In this document: in pieces, positions 1 through 7,147 of the stretch
Layout: each line of letters opens with the position of its first letter
How positions within the stretch are numbered: the stretch's first letter is position 1
Position numbers and translations under genes: made by a program
The notes under the pieces: model-generated
Seen by the model: only the letters and a program-made list of their open reading frames with translations
What the model was told of the DNA's origin: nothing
Database searches by the model: none
Source: an uncultured Treponema sp.
Lineage (GTDB): Bacteria > Spirochaetota > Spirochaetia > Treponematales > Treponemataceae
NCBI GenBank assembly: GCA_937923945.1
Contig: CALDWC010000145.1
Span: 1-18,356 of the forward strand
DNA: 18,356 nt
Direction: 5' to 3'

Positions 1-10
1 ATGAAGGAGA

Positions 11-30
11 TACTTTGCTTTTGCAAAGTA
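11..30. other. perfect 8-bp inverted repeat
   Basis: The arms TACTTTGC and GCAAAGTA are separated by TTTT. This would form a small hairpin on either strand. There is no following T-run on the plus strand, so it is not a convincing terminator. It abuts the dispersed repeat at 34-73 and may belong to the end of whatever lies upstream of the window. Confidence 0.5.
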
Positions 31-33
31 TGC

Positions 34-73
34 TGTTAAATGGCGTCAAGCCTTTCATCAGCGTTTCCTTGAG
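34..73 (-). repeat. dispersed repeat, copy 1
   Basis: This 40-bp stretch matches the reverse complement of 18302-18341 at 37 of 40 positions (differences at 41, 56 and 71). Its core (43-73) also matches the copy at 10881-10912. Strand is given in the orientation of the copy that forms the end of lnt. Read on the minus strand it can encode KETLMKGLTPFN, close to the Lnt tail. No transposase or longer element flanks it, so it looks like a short interspersed repeat rather than an insertion sequence. Confidence 0.85.
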
Positions 74-125
74 TACTTTCTTTCATGCTCTTGTCGTGGT
101 GATAAAATGCGAGCTCTTGTATTTT

Positions 126-159
126 TTTTACTTTATGGTATATTTTACTTTATGGTATA
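126..159 (+). repeat. 17-bp perfect tandem duplication
   Basis: TTTTACTTTATGGTATA occurs at 126-142 and again immediately at 143-159. The second copy runs into the -10 box of the predicted promoter for the small peptide. The first copy carries a weaker equivalent (TATATT at 139-144). It could be a duplicated promoter or a pair of operator sites. Confidence 0.85.
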
Positions 160-161
160 AT
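133..161 (+). promoter_or_regulatory. predicted promoter of the peptide/ABC cassette
   Basis: A perfect -10 TATAAT lies at 156-161. A weak -35 (TTATGG, 133-138) sits 17 bp upstream. Transcription would start near 168, some 24 nt before the peptide ATG. The weak -35 together with the tandem repeat suggests help from a regulator, which is inference. Confidence 0.55.
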
Positions 162-191
162 CGATATATACTTAATATTAGGAGGTCGTAT

Positions 192-281
192 ATGAAAAAA
201 TTAAACTTTCGTGTTATGAAAAGACCTACCGATGATTGTCATAACCAAAGTCATTCATGCGGTGGCGGGCGCCACGCATAA
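192..281 (+). CDS. 29-residue Cys-containing peptide, candidate exported or RiPP precursor
   Basis: The ORF starts at an ATG preceded by a near-ideal Shine-Dalgarno, AGGAGGT at 180-186, with 5 to 6 nt spacing. The peptide begins with a basic stretch (MKKLNFRVMKRP) and ends in a Cys/His/Gly-rich part, DDCHNQSHSCGGGRHA, with two cysteines six residues apart. It precedes another small ORF and two ABC exporter genes on the same strand. A strong RBS, small size, a charged leader-like N-terminus and a compact Cys/Gly tail next to exporters fit a secreted peptide or ribosomally made, modified peptide precursor. No radical SAM, lanthipeptide synthase, YcaO or peptidase gene is inside the window; one could lie further left. 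I do not recognise a named family. It is too small to exclude being a leader peptide that controls the genes downstream. Confidence 0.6.
   Translation: MKKLNFRVMKRPTDDCHNQSHSCGGGRHA
257..279 (+). other. strong hairpin over the peptide stop codon
   Basis: ATGC and GTGGCG (257-267, with G261 bulged) pair with CGCCAC and GCAT (270-279) around a GG loop. This gives about 10 base pairs that are mostly GC in an otherwise AT-rich region. It covers the GGGRHA codons and touches the TAA. No U-run follows, so it is not a classical terminator. It may protect the 3' end of the peptide message or partly uncouple it from the ABC genes. Confidence 0.6.
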
Positions 282-311
282 AACTTATGTAAAATTTGCA
301 CTGTAGCTATA

Positions 312-464
312 ATGCAAAAAAAAATGACTTTACCGTTTTCACAGGAACGTTGTAAAGATCAGATAGCATATGATTTGGTTTTAAAAAAGTTTATCCAATA
401 TATCGAATCGGAACAAGCAGAAAAAATTGTAAACAATTTTGCTTCTTTATTTACGTACTATTAA
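312..464 (+). CDS. small unknown ORF, 50 aa (or 46 aa from ATG 324)
   Basis: The frame reads MQKKMTLPFSQERCKDQIAY and continues to a C-terminal NNFASLFTYY. It is mostly helical by eye (KKFIQYIESEQAEKIV), with one cysteine and no membrane segment. It lies 30 nt after the Cys-containing peptide and 34 nt before the first ABC gene, in the same orientation. There is no good Shine-Dalgarno. A TATAAT at 308-313 lies 10 nt before the internal ATG at 324, which would allow a nearly leaderless start there. It could be an immunity protein, a second peptide or a small partner of the exporter. I do not recognise it, and its coding status rests on position and composition only. Confidence 0.4.
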   Translation: MQKKMTLPFSQERCKDQIAYDLVLKKFIQYIESEQAEKIVNNFASLFTYY

Positions 465-498
465 GTAAAAGTCTTCAAACATTACGGGAGGTAAACTG

Positions 499-2253
499 AT
501 GCCGTATTTTTTTTATATGCTAAAACGAATTAATAAAACGGACGGTTTCGGCTTTTTATTTAGCAGCATTTTTTATATTTTATTTTCGACATTACATACT
601 TTATCAAGTGTACTGCTGCCTGCGTATATTACCGCAAGTATTTTTGATAGTACCGCAATGAAAAAAACACTCATTATCTTTGTACTGATGATTTTATCCG
701 AACAGTTGAAAACTATCGCCGAAGGGATAAGCTCCCGTATCTGTTTTCGGTATCGTTTAAAGGAAGTGCATGCATTAAACAGCGCCTGCATTAGGCTGCC
801 GATTTATTTTATCGATACGAGCGAAGGAAAAACAATTATTGAAAATGCTCAGGGGGCGGTTTCTTACGGAAATGCGCAAGGTGTAGAATCATTTTTAATA
901 TCCTATAGAGACGGTATAGCAAACTTTTTTGTTTTGATTGCTTACGGCATTTTGCTTTATGAGTTTAACATCGTTGTTTTAATTTTGTTTATCGTTTTAT
1001 CCTCTACCCATATTTTTATTTGTAAATATATCGATCGATCTGCGCAAAAAGAACAGGAAAAGTGGCTGCAAAGTTTTGAAAAACAATCCGTATTAAAACG
1101 AGCTATTGTTTCACCGGTTCATGAAAAAGATATTCGGCTCAATTTTCTTAATCTATTTTTATTAAAAAAATTACAAACTCTTCAAAGCGAAAGTTTTAAA
1201 TATATTTCTTCACGAGAAAAACGATATGTATTGCAAGCCTTATTTTTATGTTTAATTTCTTTTATGCGTAATTTTTTATTATTATTTTACAGTGTTACGT
1301 TTTCAGGAATATCGATAGAAAAAATAGTGCTGTACATCGGAATCATTTTAAATATTGACGCAAGTATTTCCGCTTTTTGGTATGAGGTGAAAAACATCAA
1401 AGAACAACGCATTCACATCGCGTCTTTAAAAACATTTTATGATTTGGACTTGCAAGTAGGAGATAGCGAAGTACATGAACCTAAAACGATTGCAAAAATA
1501 AACATTGAAAATGTGAGCTTTAAATATGACGACACGGAAATTATAAAAAAACTTTCCTGCTCTATCCGCGGAGGAGAAAAGCTTGCAATCGTTGGACCGA
1601 ACGGCGCCGGTAAAACTACTTTAATTAAACTGCTCTGCGGGTTTTATAAACCATTAAGCGGAACAATTTCCTATTATGATAATAAAAATAATGTCTTGAA
1701 CGAAACTGAAATCAGACAAACAATTTCGGCTGCTTTTCAAGAAAATATTTTATTTGCATTTTCAGTATTTGAAAACATCGCGTTAAAAGAAGCGGATACA
1801 ACGAGTGAGCAGTACCGCACGCTGTACGACAAGACGAAAACTATAATTGAAATGGTAGGTCTCGATAAAAAAATTCCTTCACCGGAAGCGGCGGTGGGAA
1901 CTTATCTGAGTGACAACGGTGTTCTTTTTTCGGGAGGTGAAGAACAAAGACTTTTACTTGCCAGAGCATTGTTTAAAAATGCTTCTCTTATTTTATTGGA
2001 TGAACCGGATTCCGCACTCGATAACACGGCACAAACCCAAGTGTATGAATTATTAAACGGTCTCTTGAAAAATCAAACGGCGATTTTTGTTTCTCATCGG
2101 CTCGGTTCTATAAAATTCTGTGATAGAATTTTATTTTTTAAAACCGATAAAGAAATCATTATCGGGACTCATCAGGACTTATATGCAAATGAACCGGAGT
2201 ATAAAAACATGTATGACACGGAAACGAGTTTTTTAAAAAAGCTTACATTTTAA
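499..2253 (+). CDS. ABC exporter half-transporter (TMD-NBD), first of pair
   Basis: This 584-residue protein has the layout of a type IV (ABCB/MsbA-like) exporter. About six hydrophobic segments lie in residues 1-320, followed by a nucleotide-binding domain from about 335. Visible motifs are Walker A GPNGAGKTT (366-374), Q-loop in AAFQENI, a modified signature LFSGGE (476-481), Walker B LILLDEP (497-503) with its catalytic Glu, and the H-loop His533. ATP hydrolysis should therefore be intact. There is no C39 peptidase domain at the N-terminus, so leader removal, if any, needs another enzyme. A Shine-Dalgarno (GGGAGGT, 486-492) supports the ATG. A second half-transporter follows after 53 nt, so the two probably form a heterodimer that moves a substrate out of the cytoplasm. 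Base composition is clearly more AT-rich than recF or later genes, which suggests acquisition. Confidence 0.9.
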   Translation: MPYFFYMLKRINKTDGFGFLFSSIFYILFSTLHTLSSVLLPAYITASIFDSTAMKKTLIIFVLMILSEQLKTIAEGISSRICFRYRLKEVHALNSACIRLPIYFIDTSEGKTIIENAQGAVSYGNAQGVESFLISYRDGIANFFVLIAYGILLYEFNIVVLILFIVLSSTHIFICKYIDRSAQKEQEKWLQSFEKQSVLKRAIVSPVHEKDIRLNFLNLFLLKKLQTLQSESFKYISSREKRYVLQALFLCLISFMRNFLLLFYSVTFSGISIEKIVLYIGIILNIDASISAFWYEVKNIKEQRIHIASLKTFYDLDLQVGDSEVHEPKTIAKINIENVSFKYDDTEIIKKLSCSIRGGEKLAIVGPNGAGKTTLIKLLCGFYKPLSGTISYYDNKNNVLNETEIRQTISAAFQENILFAFSVFENIALKEADTTSEQYRTLYDKTKTIIEMVGLDKKIPSPEAAVGTYLSDNGVLFSGGEEQRLLLARALFKNASLILLDEPDSALDNTAQTQVYELLNGLLKNQTAIFVSHRLGSIKFCDRILFFKTDKEIIIGTHQDLYANEPEYKNMYDTETSFLKKLTF

Positions 2254-2306
2254 TGAAAAGGCGCGCATTCAGTCAAGCAGTGTTTCAGTATAAGGGAAAA
2301 TAATTT

Positions 2307-4043
2307 ATGAAAAAACTTTTTATAACATTACTAAAAAAAAGACGCTCGCTTTTACTCATCATCATTTTGAGAGCGGCGATTTCGGCAGTTTCGGTATATG
2401 TACCTCTTTTAATTTTGCCTGGTTTTTTAACAACCTTGATGGCGGGCGAAACAACAAACGCTTTGTTGCGGCTTTCAGCTTTTTTGCTTTCGACGGTAAT
2501 TTTCGTGCCGATATATCAAATCGTTGACAGCTTTCTCACAAAAGATTCAATTACATTTAATGATACGCTTACACGGAATCTGTATGAAAAAACCATGAAA
2601 GTTCCGTATCCGTTTTTACAAAAAGGAAATGCGAGAGCCGATATACAACAAGCCACCGAGATTTTATATTATGATTTTGATTATAGTGATGCGGTACTTA
2701 TGTTTGCGGACATCGTCGAAAAGTGCGTTTATATTTTGTCCTCGTTGTATATTGTAAATCTTTTTACGCACGCATCTCTTTTAGTTTTTTTACTTTTACC
2801 GCTACTTATCGGGATTCCTCTTTTAACTTTTTTTCATAAAGTAGTTGAATCGAAGATAAACAGCCTCATAAGTTGGCACGGCAACATTGAAAAAACATTT
2901 GCATATTTTAAGGACGAGATTGTTTATAATTTTTCAGCGTATCCTTCTTTTCATATTTTTAATATGTTTCAATATTTGAACAAAAAAATGGAGCGGAATT
3001 CAAATGAAAACATCCGCTACTTTACAAAAAGCAGAAAGCTTTCCAATTGCAATAACATCATTATGAGTATCGTTTCAAGCATCAGCGCTTTTTGTTCTTT
3101 TTTTATTATAATCAAGCAAGCAAAAAACGGTATAATTCAAGCCGCCGAAGTTTTAACTCAAATACAAGTGTTGACTTATTTTTATACATCTATTTTTATG
3201 ATGCTCAATACTTTTCAAACGTTAAAACGAAGTATTCCCTATTTGGAAATTGTGGAAAATATTTTAAGCTGGGATGAAGAAAATCTAGAAGGTCTCGCTT
3301 TTCCAAGAGCGCAACTGTGCTGGGAGTTTAAAAATGTTTCATATACCTATGATGAAAGTAAAACGGAAGCTTTGTCCGATTTAAATTTTACACTGTCAGG
3401 AAAGTCGATCAATGCTCTTGTCGGGAAAAACGGATCAGGGAAAACAACCCTTGTGTTATTATTATCCGGTTTGATACAACCTACCGCAGGAACGATTATA
3501 TTTAACGGTATTGATTTACAGAAAATCGATATGAATGTATACCGAAAAATGTTGAGTATTATTTTTCAAGACAGTGAACTTTTCTCGCTGAGCTTACAAG
3601 AAAATATTTTTTTCGCTCAAGAAGACTGTTCAATAAAAGATATATACGCGTCGGAAAATTTTTTATCAAAAGTAAAAAATGAAGAAAATATTGCCGCTCT
3701 TAACTTAAGCGGCGGCGAAACTCAAAAAATTCTTATTCACCGAGCTTTGGCGCGGAAAACTCCTGCCCTCATTTTGGATGAACCGAATGCAGCGCTTGAT
3801 GTACACGCCGAAGAAGCGCTGTATGCCTCGCTCATACAAGAAGCGAAAGATCGCTTTGTCTTATTTATCACTCATCGAATGCGTTCATGTCGCGATTGTG
3901 ACACCGTTTATGTGCTGGACAAGGGTAAACTCGTAGGAAGCGGCACACACACCGCGCTTTTAAAAACCTGTCCCGTATATCATGAACTTTGGGATTCACA
4001 GCTCCAATTATATAGTGATGTTTCAAAACGAAACGATGATTAA
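2307..4043 (+). CDS. ABC exporter half-transporter (TMD-NBD), second of pair
   Basis: This 578-residue protein again has an N-terminal membrane domain (about residues 10-320) and a C-terminal ATPase. Motifs are Walker A GKNGSGKTT (373-381), Q-loop IIFQDSE, signature LSGGE (467-471), Walker B LILDEP (488-493) and H-loop His523. Only about 45 residues separate the Q-loop from the signature, against about 61 in its partner, so the helical subdomain is short. Both NBDs keep the catalytic Glu and His, so this is not the usual heterodimer with one dead site. It is preceded by AAGGGA at a workable distance from ATG. The likely role is the partner subunit of the gene at 499, exporting a peptide or small molecule. 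Which substrate is not shown by the sequence; the adjacent Cys-containing peptide is the natural candidate. Confidence 0.9.
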   Translation: MKKLFITLLKKRRSLLLIIILRAAISAVSVYVPLLILPGFLTTLMAGETTNALLRLSAFLLSTVIFVPIYQIVDSFLTKDSITFNDTLTRNLYEKTMKVPYPFLQKGNARADIQQATEILYYDFDYSDAVLMFADIVEKCVYILSSLYIVNLFTHASLLVFLLLPLLIGIPLLTFFHKVVESKINSLISWHGNIEKTFAYFKDEIVYNFSAYPSFHIFNMFQYLNKKMERNSNENIRYFTKSRKLSNCNNIIMSIVSSISAFCSFFIIIKQAKNGIIQAAEVLTQIQVLTYFYTSIFMMLNTFQTLKRSIPYLEIVENILSWDEENLEGLAFPRAQLCWEFKNVSYTYDESKTEALSDLNFTLSGKSINALVGKNGSGKTTLVLLLSGLIQPTAGTIIFNGIDLQKIDMNVYRKMLSIIFQDSELFSLSLQENIFFAQEDCSIKDIYASENFLSKVKNEENIAALNLSGGETQKILIHRALARKTPALILDEPNAALDVHAEEALYASLIQEAKDRFVLFITHRMRSCRDCDTVYVLDKGKLVGSGTHTALLKTCPVYHELWDSQLQLYSDVSKRNDD

Positions 4044-4053
4044 AGGGTTGGCC

Positions 4054-4327
4054 GTGAAAATTTTTTGCGTACTACGCTCTATGCGATGAACACGGAGGAC
4101 GCCAGCCGCTTTTCTTCGGCAAAGCGGTTTCCGTCCGCAATATAACCGCCGCTTCGCTTGATGAAGATATTCGCAACAAAAAACCGCACATTCTTCTCGA
4201 GCTGCGGGCTTGTAAAAAATCATTGAACGAAAAGCGGGACGAGAGGTTTGAGAAAGCGCCTTACTTTTTAATAAAAAAATCAAACTCCAATGACGCATTG
4301 TCGGTACTGCCTGAATCCGCCGCGTAG
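4054..4327 (+). pseudogene. probable gene remnant with a one-base frameshift
   Basis: From 4058 to 4327 one plus-strand frame is open and reads like protein: FFAYYALCDEHGG, then QPLFFGKAVSVRNITAASLD, then KKPHILLELRACKKSLNEKR. A GTG at 4054 lies in another frame (VKIF). Removing one T from the run at 4061-4066 would join it to the open frame. The last third overlaps the 3' end of the minus-strand gene ending at 4261, so only about 4058-4260 is independent. Its composition resembles the rest of the chromosome more than the AT-rich ABC genes. I do not recognise the family. It could be the decayed end of an older gene cut by insertion of the cassette, or simply non-coding sequence. Confidence 0.35.
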
Positions 4328-5847
4328 CGTAGGCGGTACCACTGTACATATACGGTAAACTCGGATTCATCAAACTTTATTTCAGGGATTTGTGGGCTTT
4401 CTATGTTATCATACTGTTTTAAGGCAGAATACAGTTCATAGCGAAACTCTTTTCCTGCCGGCGTGCGGACAAGCATTTTTCTCCCTTCATCATCAAATGA
4501 AAATTCGTAGCCTGCGTACTGCAAAGGCATGTTACTGCGGCGCGATTGAGACGGGTATCGGTACCACTCAATTGATGCACCGAGTGCGGCGCTCCGTATG
4601 TTTTCCGTGTTTAGATTGTATTGCATATATTCCGTGTTTTTATAGTGACAGGTCGGAGAGACGGAAAAATATTTCAATTCTTGGAATCTGCGTGCGTACT
4701 CCCTTGCACGATCGGCTCGTTGTTCTTTAAAATCCGCAAATGCCGTTTTTTTCACCGGCTGCCGTATTTCTTTTGAAGTATGGTAGGATGAAAAGTTAAA
4801 GTAGCCGATTGCCGGCAAATACAGGATCAGCGAAACTGCCAGGGCAAGATGCACTAAGCGATTGTTTATTTTTTTCTTGCTAAAAAACAGGTAAAAACAA
4901 TAGGCGCTGACTAAACCGTTTACGAGTAATTCATGGATGAGTGGTGTATTGCTATCGGTAAATCCGATGTACAATACATGCGACGTCCGGTAGGTGATGA
5001 GAAAAACGGAAAACAAAAGCGGAATCATCGCCGCAAGCAGCGTAATAAGCCGCGTCAGTTTAAAAGGAACCGGTTCATCGGTATTGATTTGAAACATTGC
5101 AAGGATTATAAAAAAAACACCGACAAAGAGGTAGTAAATATTGGTAACCGAATATAAATTATTTTCAACGGCAAAAATATTTTTGGTAAAATAAATCCCC
5201 GCCAAAACCAACAGGGGAACAAGAAGCGGCGATAAAAGTTTTTGAAACATCAAATTAAAGAACTTCGAATGCCGATATTCCGTTTTCTTTTTATAGGATG
5301 CAAACACCGTGGCTCCCGTTATCGAGGAAATAGAATTGGCAAAACGGTAGAGTGGACTGTCGTAGTATTCCAGTTTTAAATTAAAAATGTGGTCAATCAA
5401 ATAGGCAATGAGATAAACAACTGCATATACTGCCGCGAAAAAAAGAATCGACACTAAAAGGTGAATAATTCTTGTTTTTAATTCATTGACAAAGTTTTCG
5501 TTTGCTTTAAAAAAGAGTGCAAAACTGCAGCAACAAAATAAAATTACGCACGATACCGTTATATCTTGCACATAGCTCAAATCGGTAAAAAGATGGACGA
5601 TAAGGTTGATGATAATCAAAATCGGAACTGCCGTATACACAATGTATTTTGTGCGGGAAGCGGCGCATTCAAACGTTTCTGCTTTGAGCAAAATAAGAAA
5701 AAACAGCAAGCACCAATTTAACATAAAAGCGTCGGGAATGAAAACAAAAAAAGCTTGTGTTATGCCGAGTACGGCAATAACCGCAAAAATATACGGAGAC
5801 TTTTTTATAGTTTCGGAAATTGCATTAAAATTAATCAAGGTATTCAT
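4261..5847 (-). CDS. polytopic membrane protein, tentatively DUF4153-like
   Basis: This 528-residue protein has about ten hydrophobic segments in residues 15-355, paired closely at the N-terminus, and then a soluble C-terminal part of about 170 residues. That part is rich in aromatic and charged residues and ends EFDFFIKK. The overall plan (many membrane spans followed by a soluble tail) resembles proteins annotated DUF4153, but I see no decisive motif. The start is well supported: AAGGAG lies about 10 nt before ATG on the minus strand. It is divergent from recF, with about 190 bp between the starts. A role in the cell envelope is plausible from topology alone; no enzymatic motif is visible. 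Its 3' end overlaps the antisense remnant at 4054-4327. Confidence 0.75.
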   Translation of the reverse strand: MNTLINFNAISETIKKSPYIFAVIAVLGITQAFFVFIPDAFMLNWCLLFFLILLKAETFECAASRTKYIVYTAVPILIIINLIVHLFTDLSYVQDITVSCVILFCCCSFALFFKANENFVNELKTRIIHLLVSILFFAAVYAVVYLIAYLIDHIFNLKLEYYDSPLYRFANSISSITGATVFASYKKKTEYRHSKFFNLMFQKLLSPLLVPLLVLAGIYFTKNIFAVENNLYSVTNIYYLFVGVFFIILAMFQINTDEPVPFKLTRLITLLAAMIPLLFSVFLITYRTSHVLYIGFTDSNTPLIHELLVNGLVSAYCFYLFFSKKKINNRLVHLALAVSLILYLPAIGYFNFSSYHTSKEIRQPVKKTAFADFKEQRADRAREYARRFQELKYFSVSPTCHYKNTEYMQYNLNTENIRSAALGASIEWYRYPSQSRRSNMPLQYAGYEFSFDDEGRKMLVRTPAGKEFRYELYSALKQYDNIESPQIPEIKFDESEFTVYVQWYRLRYAADSGSTDNASLEFDFFIKK

Positions 5848-5989
5848 TTAGAAAACTCCTTCAAAATCAGTTCTTTAGCAGTAATTAAAAGCCGAAGATG
5901 ATTATCTTGTATATGTGGTTTCATTATATGGATGCACGTGAATTTTGTATAGAGCTGTTCTTTGTCTCCGATTTCCGTATTTTTTAACC

Positions 5990-6017
5990 TTGACGAAAAA
6001 GTGTTTTTTTATACAAT
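5990..6017 (+). promoter_or_regulatory. predicted recF promoter
   Basis: TTGACG (5990-5995), a 16-bp spacer and TACAAT (6012-6017) form a good sigma-70 promoter. The start point would be near 6024. That lies downstream of the ATG at 6019, so this promoter would exclude that ATG as the start and favour the TTG at 6037. Confidence 0.65.
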
Positions 6018-6036
6018 AATGCTACGGAGTAGCACG

Positions 6037-7113
6037 TTGCCTTTTTTATCGATTACCGTAAAAAACTATAGAAACCTTGCAGACCGGATTTTAGATGTCG
6101 CCTATCCTGAAGTTTTTTTAATCGGAAAAAACGGTCAGGGAAAAACCAATCTTTTGGATGCAATTTACCTTTTAGCATACGGAAATTCATTCCGCACAAA
6201 AAGCGATACGGAATTATACAAAAAAGGGAACGATTCATTTTTTGTGTCCGGTCTTTTTCGGGAGCGGGAAAATGTTTCACACACGGTTACGGTGTATTCC
6301 AAACAACGAAAAAAAGAAATCACCAAAAATGCAAAAAAAATCGCTGACCGCAAAGAATTGGTAACCACGATTCCCTGCATTATTTTTTGTCATTCCGATA
6401 TTGAATTTGCAAACGGAGAAATGCAAAAACGACGTTTTTTTTTGGATCAAACCCTGAGCCTTTACAATGCGGAATACATCGACCTGCTGCGCTCCTTTAA
6501 TAAAATTCTTAAAATTCGGAATACGGTGTTAAAAAACCGACAAGCAAGTTTACTCGACTCCGTTGATATCCAATTTGCGCAGGCGGGACTGGAGATTGTT
6601 CAACGGCGTGAAGCGCTGATTCGGGAAATTAATCGTCTTTTTACCGGCTTTTATAAAACAATAAGCGATATTGACGAAGTCCGCTTGGAATATCGAACCG
6701 GCTGGAAAGAAAAAACAATTGATGCGGTACTCGCTTATTTACAGGAACGCCGCCCGCACGATTTGGAGTTCGGGATGACGATGTCGGGACCACAGCGTGA
6801 TAAAGTCCACTACGTGCAAGGCGGCTCGCTTTTTATTCCACATGCTTCGACCGGACAGGTGCGCTTAATTTCGCTTGTTTTGCGGGCGGTACAGGCGCAG
6901 TGGTACGCGGAAAAAACAAAACGGAAACCGGTGCTGCTTTTGGACGATGTTCTTTTGGAATTGGATCCGGAAAAAAAAATCAAGTTTACCCGAATGCTTC
7001 CCGAGTACGATCAGCTGTTTTGTACGTTTTTACCGGGTGAACCGATTGAAAACTACCGCCGCGAAAACACCAAAGTGTACTACGTGGAAGACGGTGCATT
7101 TTTAGATGAATAA
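6037..7113 (+). CDS. recF: DNA replication/repair protein RecF
   Basis: RecF is an SMC-like ATPase that helps load RecA at single-strand gaps through the RecFOR pathway. Counting from the TTG, the 358-residue product begins MPFLSITVKNYRNL, which matches the usual RecF opening. It carries Walker A GKNGQGKT (30-37), an ABC-type signature SGPQR (250-254) and Walker B VLLLDD (299-304). The start was chosen because GGAG at 6026-6029 sits 7 nt before TTG 6037, whereas ATG 6019 has no Shine-Dalgarno and overlaps the -10 box. Length agrees with the family (about 360). It normally sits beside dnaN, but here it stands alone between a membrane protein and a lipoprotein. It is convergent with the gene ending at 7148; no clear terminator lies between them. 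Confidence 0.93.
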   Translation: MPFLSITVKNYRNLADRILDVAYPEVFLIGKNGQGKTNLLDAIYLLAYGNSFRTKSDTELYKKGNDSFFVSGLFRERENVSHTVTVYSKQRKKEITKNAKKIADRKELVTTIPCIIFCHSDIEFANGEMQKRRFFLDQTLSLYNAEYIDLLRSFNKILKIRNTVLKNRQASLLDSVDIQFAQAGLEIVQRREALIREINRLFTGFYKTISDIDEVRLEYRTGWKEKTIDAVLAYLQERRPHDLEFGMTMSGPQRDKVHYVQGGSLFIPHASTGQVRLISLVLRAVQAQWYAEKTKRKPVLLLDDVLLELDPEKKIKFTRMLPEYDQLFCTFLPGEPIENYRRENTKVYYVEDGAFLDE

Positions 7114-7147
7114 GTTTTTTACATTTCATGCGCGCGAAGTGCAAAAA

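Noticed and set aside
15..281. 88-codon frame covering the left edge
   Set aside because: It runs through the dispersed repeat, the tandem repeat and the promoter. Only its last 29 codons, from the ATG at 192, have a ribosome-binding site.
499..950. C39 leader peptidase domain on the first ABC protein
   Set aside because: The N-terminus goes straight into membrane segments and lacks the Cys/His motifs of C39.
4023..4373. 116-codon minus-strand frame after the ABC genes
   Set aside because: Composition is unlike a protein, it has no RBS and it overlaps the real minus-strand gene in another frame.
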